Shown here one piece after another: positions 39,797 through 47,685 of a stretch of DNA of 47,685 nucleotides (within the stretch, counting starts at the first letter, position 1; each line of letters begins with the position of its first letter). The position numbers and the translations under genes are program-made. Source of the DNA: a virus; the IMG/VR virus record IMGVR_UViG_3300030061_000336, positions 1-47,685 of that record; one strand, written 5' to 3'. The notes below the pieces were generated by a model. That model was not told where the DNA came from. It ran no database searches and was given only the letters and a program-made list of their open reading frames with translations.

Positions 39797-40756
39797 ATGG
39801 CACATATATTTTTAAGAAGTCCAAAATATTTAACAATAACAACTGGCTCGCATTTGTCGGCTAAATTAGAACTGACGATTGACGGTGCGTTAAGATATAC
39901 AATAATTAAAAATGCAACTTCTAACAGAACAGTGTTTGAATTGTCTAGTTTAGCAAAAGATTATTACGACCCTGATTATGGTGGGTCAACAGGAAGTACG
40001 TTTGATACAGTTGCAATATCTGCTACTTGGTATGCTTATGATGCTGTTGATGCAGGGGGAAGTCAATTAGCAACTGCTACTGTAACTCATACAGGGTATT
40101 ATGGTTATTCTTTTTTTACACAGGGTGTTAATGGTAATGATATAGATGCTAGCGATTTTGAGTTTACTAATACAGGAGATACGAGAGTTATTTATTTACC
40201 AGATAATACTGCTAGTTTTGCTTGGGATATGAATAGTGGTACAGCAACAAGAACAGCAATTAGTACCTCTGCAACAAGTGCTTCTGCTGCATCAGGTAAT
40301 TATACTTGGAATATAACAAGAATATGCAGTGCAAAATACTCACCTATTCAAATGAGGTTTATCAATAAGAATGGCGCACCACAAGATTTTTATTTCTTTT
40401 TAAAGTCAGTAGAAAGCATGAACGCTATGAAAGATACGTTTAAGAGAAATATATTTAATTACTCTACTTCTGCTTATGATGAAGAGGACCACCAAACAAC
40501 AGTATTTAATAAAAATGGGAAAAGAGTATTTACCTTAAACACAGATTATTTGATTGAAGCTTATAATCGTGTAATGGAAGATATTATGTTGAGTGAGTAT
40601 TGTTGGATTTATTATAATTCAGGAGAGGGTCTACAATGGCACCCTGTAATAGTAAACACCCAATCATTAGTTAAAAAAACTTCAGTAAATGACAGGTTAA
40701 TACAATACACATTAGAAGTGGAAGATGCTAACGACATTATCAATAATATAGTTTAA
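39797..40756 (+). CDS. Tail/baseplate structural protein, arm B
   Basis: 319 residues; MAHIFLRSPKYLTITTGS, YLPDNTASFAWDMNSGTAT, ITRICSAKYSPIQMRFINKN, then DRLIQYTLEVEDAND. Orthologue of 10567-11499 with a small insertion (YDPDYGGSTGS). Confidence 0.5.
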   Translation: MAHIFLRSPKYLTITTGSHLSAKLELTIDGALRYTIIKNATSNRTVFELSSLAKDYYDPDYGGSTGSTFDTVAISATWYAYDAVDAGGSQLATATVTHTGYYGYSFFTQGVNGNDIDASDFEFTNTGDTRVIYLPDNTASFAWDMNSGTATRTAISTSATSASAASGNYTWNITRICSAKYSPIQMRFINKNGAPQDFYFFLKSVESMNAMKDTFKRNIFNYSTSAYDEEDHQTTVFNKNGKRVFTLNTDYLIEAYNRVMEDIMLSEYCWIYYNSGEGLQWHPVIVNTQSLVKKTSVNDRLIQYTLEVEDANDIINNIV

Positions 40757-42930
40757 TGAAGCGTGAAGTACAATTATATATATCAGATACTAGGGTTGAT
40801 TTATTCAAAGATGAAACAATAAGTATCACAGATTCAATTCAGAATATATCTGATATTAGCAAAGTATTTACTCCATTTTCTCAACGATTCTCTTTACCTG
40901 CTTCAGCAACAAATAATAAGTTATTTAAACATTATTATAATTTCAATATCTCTGGGGGTTTTGATGCAAGATTTAGAGTAACAGCGAGAATTGAAATAAA
41001 CCATGTACCGTTTAAAACAGGTCAGATAAGATTAGACGGAGTAAGCATGAAAAATAATCAGCCCCATACTTATAAGGTTGTATTTTTTGGAGAGCCAAAT
41101 AGTTTAGTTGATATTTTTGGAGATGAGGACTTAAACTCTTTAAATTCATTATCAACTTATGACATGGATTTAGCAGGTGGTACTGATTTTCTTGCTGCTT
41201 TTAAAACAGGTTTACAAAGTACAGGGGTTAATGCTACAAGCACAGCAAATAGGAATGTAGTTGTACCTTTAATACTGTTAAAAACATTTTATACTTATGG
41301 CAGTGGTAGTAACGATTTAAATACGGTTAACTTCCCTGATTTACAAGTAGATTTAAAACCTGCTATAAAATTAAAAAGAGTTATTGAAGCAATACAAACG
41401 CAGTATGATATTTCATTTAATATGGTTGATGAACATATTGATGAGTTTGTAATTGCAGAGGACGGAAGTATTGTAACAGATGAGAGCGGTAATCCAGTTG
41501 TTCAAGAGGGTGCGACAAGCGATATCAAAACATTCTTTGGAAGTGATATGTTTGATGAACTGTATTTATGGTTACATAGAGAATCAACGCCTATTAGTGA
41601 GCCAGATGCAGCAACAGCTAATTTTGGAGTAGATACTGTAACAAAAAGTAAAAAACTTACCTTTTCAGATTTTACCTACGCTTCAGGGGGTGGAGATGTT
41701 TTATCTTCCAACAAACTAACTGTAAATAAAGGCGAATCTTTTGGTTTAAGGTTAGTATTAGACCCAAGCGTAACAAACAATACAGGGGAGATAATAATAA
41801 AAGATAAAACAACAAACGAACTATTATTTTATAGAGAGAATGTGCCTTTCAATAGTGGGTCAAACTTATCTGCACCATTAAAAACTTTAACAAGTGGAAC
41901 ATTAGATTCAAGAACCTATGATATAGAGTTCAGAATAAATTGTCAGGTGACTGTTAATTTTGGTGCGTTGAATCCTGCGTTAGTTATTGATAAAACAGTA
42001 GGCTCAGCAAGTCCAACAGCGCATAATTATAGTGCAGGTGCTTTTGCTTTAGCAGGAGATTTATTTATACAGGATTACATACCAAAGATGAAAGTTATAG
42101 ATTTTCTATCTGGTTTGTTTAAGATGTTTAATTTAGTTGCTTATAAAAAACTTGGTAACGATACAATCTATGTAGAAACCTTTGATGATTTTATGACAAA
42201 GGGAGTAACTAGAGATATAACAAAATACATAGATATTAAACAGGGTACGATTGATAGACCTGTACCATATAATCAAGTAAATTTCAAATATTCATCACCT
42301 GTTACTCAAACTAGTTTAAGATTTGTAAACCAATTCAGTCAAATATTTGGAGATTTAAATTATTCTGCACCTGAAAAATATGACGGACAAGCGTTTAATT
42401 TAGAAGTACCATTTGAAAGAACTGTATTAATAAATTTACTAGACAACTCTGGTAACATAACAAATAATGTAGTTGGTTGGTGGGTAAAAGATGACGGTTC
42501 AACTGCGTTAGGTAAACCATTTATATTTTTTAACAGAGTAGCCGACCAAAGCGGTGGAAGTGGAAAAACAGTTACAAGTTTAAGTATAACAGCATACAAT
42601 GCAGCGTCGAGTGTATCTAGTGATGAAAACCATTCTTTAAACTTCGGTGCTGAATATGATGAGTTTAATGGTGGAGTAAACACTAACAGTTTATTTAAAA
42701 GGTTTTATGAAAACTATATAATTCAAACATTTAATCAAAATAGTAGAATCATAAAAGTATCAGCACAGTTGCCAATTAGTTTTATGTTAAACTATTCAGT
42801 CAATGATATTATATTAATTAATGGTCAAGAGTATTATATAAATAGTATTAAGATGAATTTAGCGACAGGCAAGTCAGAATTAGAATTAATAGTAAAAACG
42901 GTAACTTATACACATAGCGTATTAACATAA
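40756..42930 (+). CDS. Large tail-tip / baseplate hub-like protein, arm B
   Basis: 724 residues. N-terminal and C-terminal regions match 11500-13599; extra bases occur around VDEHIDEFVIAEDGSIVTDE (about 225-245) and in the middle beta-rich domain. Its stop overlaps the next ATG. Confidence 0.5.
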   Translation: MKREVQLYISDTRVDLFKDETISITDSIQNISDISKVFTPFSQRFSLPASATNNKLFKHYYNFNISGGFDARFRVTARIEINHVPFKTGQIRLDGVSMKNNQPHTYKVVFFGEPNSLVDIFGDEDLNSLNSLSTYDMDLAGGTDFLAAFKTGLQSTGVNATSTANRNVVVPLILLKTFYTYGSGSNDLNTVNFPDLQVDLKPAIKLKRVIEAIQTQYDISFNMVDEHIDEFVIAEDGSIVTDESGNPVVQEGATSDIKTFFGSDMFDELYLWLHRESTPISEPDAATANFGVDTVTKSKKLTFSDFTYASGGGDVLSSNKLTVNKGESFGLRLVLDPSVTNNTGEIIIKDKTTNELLFYRENVPFNSGSNLSAPLKTLTSGTLDSRTYDIEFRINCQVTVNFGALNPALVIDKTVGSASPTAHNYSAGAFALAGDLFIQDYIPKMKVIDFLSGLFKMFNLVAYKKLGNDTIYVETFDDFMTKGVTRDITKYIDIKQGTIDRPVPYNQVNFKYSSPVTQTSLRFVNQFSQIFGDLNYSAPEKYDGQAFNLEVPFERTVLINLLDNSGNITNNVVGWWVKDDGSTALGKPFIFFNRVADQSGGSGKTVTSLSITAYNAASSVSSDENHSLNFGAEYDEFNGGVNTNSLFKRFYENYIIQTFNQNSRIIKVSAQLPISFMLNYSVNDIILINGQEYYINSIKMNLATGKSELELIVKTVTYTHSVLT

Positions 42931-43079
42931 TGATAAAAGATATATTACAATTATTGCCTTTTGCGAAAGGTGAAACAGAAAACATAAGAATCGCACAGGG
43001 AAGATATAAACTCCCTGAAACTCTTAAAGAGGGTTATAAACAATTAAAACAAGAGATATGGCAAAAAAGGTCTATATAG
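42930..43079 (+). CDS. Small conserved tail-region protein, arm B
   Basis: 49 residues, MIKDILQLLPFAKGETENIR, GRYKLPETLKEGYKQ, IWQKRSI. Orthologue of 13599-13739. Overlaps the tape measure start by 22 nt. Confidence 0.55.
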   Translation: MIKDILQLLPFAKGETENIRIAQGRYKLPETLKEGYKQLKQEIWQKRSI

Positions 43080-45046
43080 ATTTTGAGTTACGCTACAAAG
43101 AAGCAGTAGCTAACTTAAATGAAATGCAAAAGGAATATACTAAACTTGAAACAAAGGTTGAAAAGTTTGATGATGCTGTTCAGGAAAGTTCTGAAAGCAC
43201 TAAAGAAATGGGCGGAGTTTTAGATTCTGTTACAGGTGGTGCAGTAACTAAATTTAAAGGACTTACAAGTACAGTTGGTAATGTTGTTAAAGGTTTTAAA
43301 AGTTTAAGGATTGCAATTATAGCAACTGGGATTGGTGCTTTGGCTCTTGCTATTGGTGCTGTTATAGCTGCCTTTACAAGAAGTGAAGAGGGGCAAGATA
43401 GGTTTACTAAAATTTTAAATGTTATTGGTGCAGTGATTGGGGTTGTCATGGATAGATTAGCAGATTTTGGAATGATGCTTATTGATGTATTTTCTCAGCC
43501 GGGCAAGATATGGCAGGGGTTTGTCGATACATTGAAAAAAGGTTATGAAATGATTAAACTTCAAGTCATTGATAGATTTAGAGCAAACTTTACTTTATTA
43601 GTTGGTAGCATACAAAAAGGGATTCTAAAAATGCGTATTGCTTGGAATAAATTTACAGGCGATTCTAAAGAAGCAAAAAAACTTACAAACGAGTTGGATA
43701 AAGTAAATGCTAAAATGGACGAGGCTCGTAAAACTATTTCAAGAGCTAATGAGAGTTTGTCTAGTGAATTTGACAGAATAAGTAGATTGGTTGCACAAGG
43801 AAGAGATGATTTGAAAGATTATTTAGCAGATTTAAACCGAGAAATTGAAGAAGAAGGCAGAATAATGGCAAGGGCTTCTGATATTGCTGCTGCTGCTAGA
43901 AAACAAGAAAGAAAATTACAAATTGAAAGAGCAAAAGCAGATAGGGAAATTGCAGCATTTAGAGAACTAGCAGCAGATAAAGAAAATAAAAGTGTAGAAG
44001 AAAGAATTGAAGCTATAAAACGAGCAGGTGCTATTGAAGAAGAAATGACTAATAAAGAAGTTTCATTAGCAGCTAAAAGACTGGAAGTCCAAAGGATTAA
44101 GAATAGAATGGGTCATTCAACCAGAGAAGATAAAGACGAGGAAGCAAGATTAGAGGCACAGTTAATAGAACTAGAAACTAGAAGATTAAAATTACAAAAA
44201 GCATTAACAGCAGAGATAACAACAGCGTTAAGAGAAGCTAAAGCAGAAAGAAATGCAGAAGCAGCAGAGTTAGCAGCAGAATTTATATACCTGCCTGGAG
44301 TTGGTTTCGTCAGTAGAGAAGCGTTTAACAAGATGAAAGCTGACGGAGAATCAATTGAGAAAATACAAGAAGAATTTAAAAAGAAAAAAGAAGATGAAGC
44401 TGCTGAAACTGAGGTACAAAAAGTAGAATTAGAAAGAAATAGAAAATTACAGGAACTAGACGATTTAAATGCAACAGAAGAACAAAAGGCAAAAATAAGG
44501 GAATTTTATAGTGATAAATTAAAAAAAGCTGAATTCGCAGATGCTGAAGCGAGAAAACAACAAAAAGAATTAGAAGCAAAGGAAGAAGAAGAAAGAACGC
44601 AAGAATTGTTTGGTAACCTAATAAGTATTGTTGGTGCGAATAGTAGATTTGGAAAAGGATTAGCAGCAGCTAATGCTATAAGAAGTACTTATGCAGGTGC
44701 TTCAAAAGCGTTAGAACAAGGGGGTATGTTTGGTTTTGTTTCGGCAGCAGCGATTATTGCTTCTGGTTTGAGAAATGTAAAAACAATATTAGCTACTAAA
44801 GACCCTAAAACTCCGAGTATTGCTGGTGCTAGTGGTGGTGGAAGTGAGCCTGCAATATCTATACCTGCAACTCCAGCAGCATCTCAACCTCCACAATTTA
44901 ATACAGTTGGTGCAAGTGGGATAAATCAGTTGGCTGATGTTCTTGGTGGTGGGCAACAACCTGTAAGGGCTTTTGTTGTAAGTGGAGATGTAACGACAGC
45001 ACAACAGTTAGATAGAAACATTGTGAGTAGTGCTTCGATAGGATAA
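43058..45046 (+). CDS. Tail tape measure protein, arm B
   Basis: 662 residues, 61 longer than in arm A, so the predicted tail is slightly longer. Hydrophobic region (about 90-125: LRIAIIATGIGALALAIGAV), long Glu/Lys coiled coil (about 215-520), Gly-rich C-terminus matching arm A (FGFVSAAAIIASGLRNVKTI; QPPQFNTVGASGINQLAD). The middle of the protein is different from arm A. Confidence 0.8.
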   Translation: MAKKVYIDFELRYKEAVANLNEMQKEYTKLETKVEKFDDAVQESSESTKEMGGVLDSVTGGAVTKFKGLTSTVGNVVKGFKSLRIAIIATGIGALALAIGAVIAAFTRSEEGQDRFTKILNVIGAVIGVVMDRLADFGMMLIDVFSQPGKIWQGFVDTLKKGYEMIKLQVIDRFRANFTLLVGSIQKGILKMRIAWNKFTGDSKEAKKLTNELDKVNAKMDEARKTISRANESLSSEFDRISRLVAQGRDDLKDYLADLNREIEEEGRIMARASDIAAAARKQERKLQIERAKADREIAAFRELAADKENKSVEERIEAIKRAGAIEEEMTNKEVSLAAKRLEVQRIKNRMGHSTREDKDEEARLEAQLIELETRRLKLQKALTAEITTALREAKAERNAEAAELAAEFIYLPGVGFVSREAFNKMKADGESIEKIQEEFKKKKEDEAAETEVQKVELERNRKLQELDDLNATEEQKAKIREFYSDKLKKAEFADAEARKQQKELEAKEEEERTQELFGNLISIVGANSRFGKGLAAANAIRSTYAGASKALEQGGMFGFVSAAAIIASGLRNVKTILATKDPKTPSIAGASGGGSEPAISIPATPAASQPPQFNTVGASGINQLADVLGGGQQPVRAFVVSGDVTTAQQLDRNIVSSASIG

Positions 45047-45065
45047 ACAAAAAATTAATTTAATA

Positions 45066-45077
45066 CGTTATAATAAT
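45066..45077 (+). promoter_or_regulatory. CGTTATANTAAT motif before protease gene, arm B
   Basis: CGTTATAATAAT before ATG 45078; the entire 31-nt gap equals that at 15533-15563. Confidence 0.65.
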
Positions 45078-46679
45078 ATGAGAATAGTTGAATTAATATT
45101 AGGTGATGATGAGTTAACAGGTATTGAAGCAATTTCAGTAGTTGAAAACCCAGCAATAGAAGAAGATTTTATAGCATTAAAAAGCGAGGAGATAAAACTT
45201 GCAGAGGTAGATAAAGAAAAAAAAATCTTAATGGGTGCTTTACTTGTTCCTAATAAACCTATTTACAGAAAAAAAGGAGATGAAGAATATTACATATATT
45301 TCTCAAAGGAAACAGTAGAAAAAGCATCACAACTTTATTTAATGAATGGCAATCAATCAAAAGCCACATTAGAACATCAACACACGATTAACGGACTAAC
45401 ACTAGTAGAATCTTGGATTGTAGAAGATGAGGTACATGATAAATCAAGAAAATATGGTTTAAATGTACCTGTGGGTACTTGGGTAGGTTCAGTAAAAGTG
45501 AATAATGATGAAATATGGAACAAGTTTGTTAAAACAGGTAAGATTAAAGGTTTTAGTATAGAGGGTTACTTCGCAGACAGAATGGAACGACCTAAAGAAC
45601 CTGTAAACGACTTTGCAGACATAGAAGAAGCTGAAGCAAGTGAAATGCTATCTTATATAAGGTCTATAATCAAAGAGGACAAGCGTTTAAAGGGCGGTAA
45701 GAGACGAGAACTAGAATCATATAGTGATTACCCTGATGCCTTAAAAAACAACGCTAAAAAAGGTATAGAGTTAAACAAAAAAGTAAACAACAAATGTGCA
45801 ACACAGGTTGGAAAAGTCAGAGCAAGTCAATTAGCACAAGGCAAGCCTATCTCAAAAGAAACAATTAAAAGAATGTACTCGTATTTAAGCAGAGCGCAAG
45901 AATATTATGATGAGGGAGATACAAAAGCTTGCGGCACTATATCTTATTTATTATGGGGTGGTAAAGCAGGTTTAAGGTGGTCAGAATCTAAACTAAAAGA
46001 ATTAGGCGAAATAGAATTAGCGTCTATGGTTATTAATGATGACTTTGCAATTATAGATGATAGATTAGCATACTCAACACAAGAGAAAGCTGAAGAAATG
46101 GCAAAGAACATAGGGTGCAAAGGTTTTCACACTCACGACTTTGAGGGTGCAACATGGTATATGCCTTGTGAGTTCCATGTTAAAGATGATTTTAAAAAAT
46201 ATAAATGCCCAGAGGGTTATGTGAAAGACTATCAAAAACACAAGTGCGTCAAAAAAGAAAAATACGCTGAAGTAGGCAAAAGAGGTGGTATAAAAAAATC
46301 TCCTAAAGCACCAAAGTCAGATACGCCTAACCCAAAGCCTAAAGGCAAGGGTACAGCAAAAGGAGATGCCTCAACAACAAGAGGTGCTAAAGTATCTAAA
46401 AAAGATGAAGCGACTTTAAAAAAAAAGTCAGATGAGTTTAACGAGAGATACAAAAAGAAATTAGGGTATGGTGTAAATGTAGGAATGTTAAAGGCAGTAT
46501 TCCAAAGAGGTTTAGGTGCATTTAATGTTTCACATAGTCCAAGAGTAAAAAGTGCTTCACAATGGAGTTTTGCTAGGGTAAATGCTTTTTTATATTTAGT
46601 AAAAAATGGCAGACCTCAAAACAAGAAGTACACAGGGGATTTTGACTTGTTACCAAAAGGACACCCTAAAAAACCATAA
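45078..46679 (+). CDS. Prohead protease with extra C-terminal domain, arm B
   Basis: 533 residues. Same protease (EHQH, GFSIEGYF) and SDYPDALKNNAKKGIELN domains as arm A. From about 380 it differs: a CPEGYVKDYQKHKCVKK segment, a basic Lys/Pro/Gly linker, then a compact domain (KKKLGYGVNVGMLKAVFQRGLGAF, SQWSFARVNAFLYLVKNGRP, DFDLLPKGHPKKP) of DUF5824 type. The extension could bind DNA or packaging proteins before cleavage. Confidence 0.8.
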   Translation: MRIVELILGDDELTGIEAISVVENPAIEEDFIALKSEEIKLAEVDKEKKILMGALLVPNKPIYRKKGDEEYYIYFSKETVEKASQLYLMNGNQSKATLEHQHTINGLTLVESWIVEDEVHDKSRKYGLNVPVGTWVGSVKVNNDEIWNKFVKTGKIKGFSIEGYFADRMERPKEPVNDFADIEEAEASEMLSYIRSIIKEDKRLKGGKRRELESYSDYPDALKNNAKKGIELNKKVNNKCATQVGKVRASQLAQGKPISKETIKRMYSYLSRAQEYYDEGDTKACGTISYLLWGGKAGLRWSESKLKELGEIELASMVINDDFAIIDDRLAYSTQEKAEEMAKNIGCKGFHTHDFEGATWYMPCEFHVKDDFKKYKCPEGYVKDYQKHKCVKKEKYAEVGKRGGIKKSPKAPKSDTPNPKPKGKGTAKGDASTTRGAKVSKKDEATLKKKSDEFNERYKKKLGYGVNVGMLKAVFQRGLGAFNVSHSPRVKSASQWSFARVNAFLYLVKNGRPQNKKYTGDFDLLPKGHPKKP

Positions 46680-46798
46680 TGGCTAGAAAGGTTGTCAGAA
46701 CATATATAAAACCAAAACGCAAATCACACCCTCATAGCAAAAATGCTAGTGTAGGACAAACAGGTTATAAAAAAAAATATAGAGGTCAAGGAAGATGA
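46679..46798 (+). CDS. Small basic conserved head-module protein, arm B
   Basis: 39 residues; MARKVVRTYIKPKRKSHPHS, KNASVGQTGYKKKYRGQGR. Orthologue of 16757-16876; next ATG overlaps its stop. Confidence 0.6.
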   Translation: MARKVVRTYIKPKRKSHPHSKNASVGQTGYKKKYRGQGR

Positions 46799-46929
46799 AA
46801 AAATTTGAAACACCAAGCAGAACTAGTCCAAGAGGTGGTCGAAGAGGTTGTTTGTGTAAAGACAAAGATACTTATTCGGTTAAATGTTGTGAGGGGAAAA
46901 TTATAAATCAAGGAATCGGCAAGATATAA
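46795..46929 (+). CDS. Small Cys-rich conserved head-module protein, arm B
   Basis: 44 residues; FETPSRTSPRGGRRG, CLCKDKDTYSVKCC, INQGIGKI. Orthologue of 17215-17346; follows the basic gene directly, since the three-paralog family is missing. Confidence 0.6.
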   Translation: MKKFETPSRTSPRGGRRGCLCKDKDTYSVKCCEGKIINQGIGKI

Positions 46930-46952
46930 AAATGCAAATATAAATTTAAACA

Positions 46953-46964
46953 CGTTATAGTAAT
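46953..46964 (+). promoter_or_regulatory. CGTTATANTAAT motif before scaffold gene, arm B
   Basis: CGTTATAGTAAT before ATG 46965, same as 18137-18148. Confidence 0.65.
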
Positions 46965-47600
46965 ATGAAATCAACAGAAATTTTAGACAAAATCAAAACT
47001 TTCTTGGGAGAAGAAAAAATTGAGAATCAAGTTGAAGAACAAGTTGAAAAAACTCAATTAGAAGAAACTACCGAGCAAGTCCAAGTAGAGTTAGCACAAG
47101 CTAAACTTGAAAATGGAACAGTTTTAGAAGCAGAAGCTTTTGAAGCAGGAAACGAAATCTTTATTGTATCTGATGATGAAAGAGTAGCAGTACCAGTCGG
47201 CGAATATCAAATGGAAGACGGTAAAATGCTAATTATTTCAGAAGAAGGTATAATCGGTGAAATCAAAGCAGAGAAAACTGAAGAACCAACAGTTGAAGAA
47301 GAAGATAAAACTGATGCTTCAGAAGAATTAGCTGAAGAAGAGGAAGAAGACATGTATGTTTCTAAAGAAGAATTTGAATCTGCCGTTGAGGAAATCAAAG
47401 GTATGATTAAAGAGTTAAAGGACAAAAAAGAAGAAATGGCACAAGTTGAAGAGCAAGTAAAACAAGAGTTAAGCGAAACTCCTGCGACAGAGCCAATCTC
47501 TCACAATCCTGAAGCTAAACAAGAATTTAAAGTGCGTTTTGGAAAAAATAAAAAGGAAAGTGCTTTAGATAGAGTAATGAAAAAATTAACCAATAATTAA
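46965..47600 (+). CDS. Putative capsid scaffold protein, arm B
   Basis: 211 residues, orthologue of 18149-18778: same LENGTVLEAEAFEAGNEIFI and VPVGEYQMEDGKMLIISEEG, acidic linker, coiled coil and basic RVMKKLTNN end. Diverged chiefly in the Glu-rich parts. Confidence 0.65.
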   Translation: MKSTEILDKIKTFLGEEKIENQVEEQVEKTQLEETTEQVQVELAQAKLENGTVLEAEAFEAGNEIFIVSDDERVAVPVGEYQMEDGKMLIISEEGIIGEIKAEKTEEPTVEEEDKTDASEELAEEEEEDMYVSKEEFESAVEEIKGMIKELKDKKEEMAQVEEQVKQELSETPATEPISHNPEAKQEFKVRFGKNKKESALDRVMKKLTNN

Positions 47601-47608
47601 AATTAAGA

Positions 47609-47685
47609 AAAATGCCAAATCCAACAATTACAGCAAGTAGTTATGCAGGTGAATTTGCAGGTAAATATATCGCTGCGAGTTTATT
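47609..47685 (+). repeat. 77-nt exact terminal repeat
   Basis: Identical to 18787-18863 base for base, ending exactly at the window end. Upstream sequence at once diverges. See findings. Confidence 0.95.
47612..47685 (+). CDS. Major capsid protein, 3'-truncated by window end
   Basis: First 24 complete codons (MPNPTITASSYAGEFAGKYI and four more) identical to 18790 onward at nucleotide level. If the lasso reading is right this is not a second gene but the same capsid gene reached a second time. Confidence 0.75.
   Translation, partial: MPNPTITASSYAGEFAGKYIAASL

Noticed and set aside
1-47685. Two tandem prophages in a bacterial chromosome
   Set aside because: No integrase, attachment site, repressor or host gene occurs at the joints, and the exact 77-nt end overlap is better explained by an assembly-graph branch.

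Overview
The window looks like dsDNA from tailed phages (siphovirus gene content) that infect Bacteroidota, probably Flavobacteriia. It is AT-rich and every supported gene lies on the + strand. Host clues are a DUF3127-type OB-fold protein, TTG-N19-TAnnTT promoters of Bacteroidota type, almost no Shine-Dalgarno sequences, and many small genes typical of flavophages. There is no integrase, repressor, tRNA or host gene. No DNA polymerase or primase is seen, so replication must lean on the host.

The layout is unusual: two homologous but diverged arms flank one shared late segment. Arm A (1-18786) holds early/replication genes, two DNA methyltransferases, terminase, tail genes, tape measure, prohead protease and scaffold. 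A segment present once (18787 to about 28.6 kb) holds major capsid protein, tail tube candidate, portal, adaptor, S74 tail fibre, a lysis/envelope module (outer-membrane-like protein, M15 peptidase, holin) and NinG. Arm B (about 28.6-47.6 kb) repeats the order of arm A with diverged genes and several non-orthologous swaps, and ends in the first 74 bases of a capsid gene. The last 77 bases (47609-47685) exactly repeat 18787-18863, and the base before the repeat differs. An exact k-sized overlap into the contig's own interior is the mark of a de Bruijn graph knot. The simplest reading is a lasso: a complete circular or circularly permuted genome of 28822 bp (18787-47608) with the corresponding 18.8-kb arm of a related phage attached. 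A real head-to-tail heterodimer is the alternative.

Region by region. Early genes: OB-fold proteins, RecA/DnaB-like ATPase, sigma-like factor, PD-(D/E)XK nucleases, RecE-like exonuclease, DnaA-domain-IV-like protein, DUF5664 protein. Next comes a variable cassette: methyltransferases in A, ParB plus a TET-associated-type glycosyltransferase in B. Then terminase; a tail assembly chaperone with a conserved -1 frameshift at a nine-T run; tail and baseplate genes; tape measure; XkdF-like protease; small conserved head genes (with a three-gene paralogous family only in A); scaffold; capsid.

Two promoter classes appear. TTG-N19-TAnnTT elements precede early clusters. A 12-bp motif, CGTTATANTAAT, sits directly upstream of the ATG of module-leading genes in both arms. 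The phage sigma-like protein is an obvious, untested candidate to read it. The items most worth follow-up are this motif/sigma pairing, the methyltransferase versus ParB-glycosyltransferase exchange, the frameshift, the arm-A paralog array and the lasso topology.
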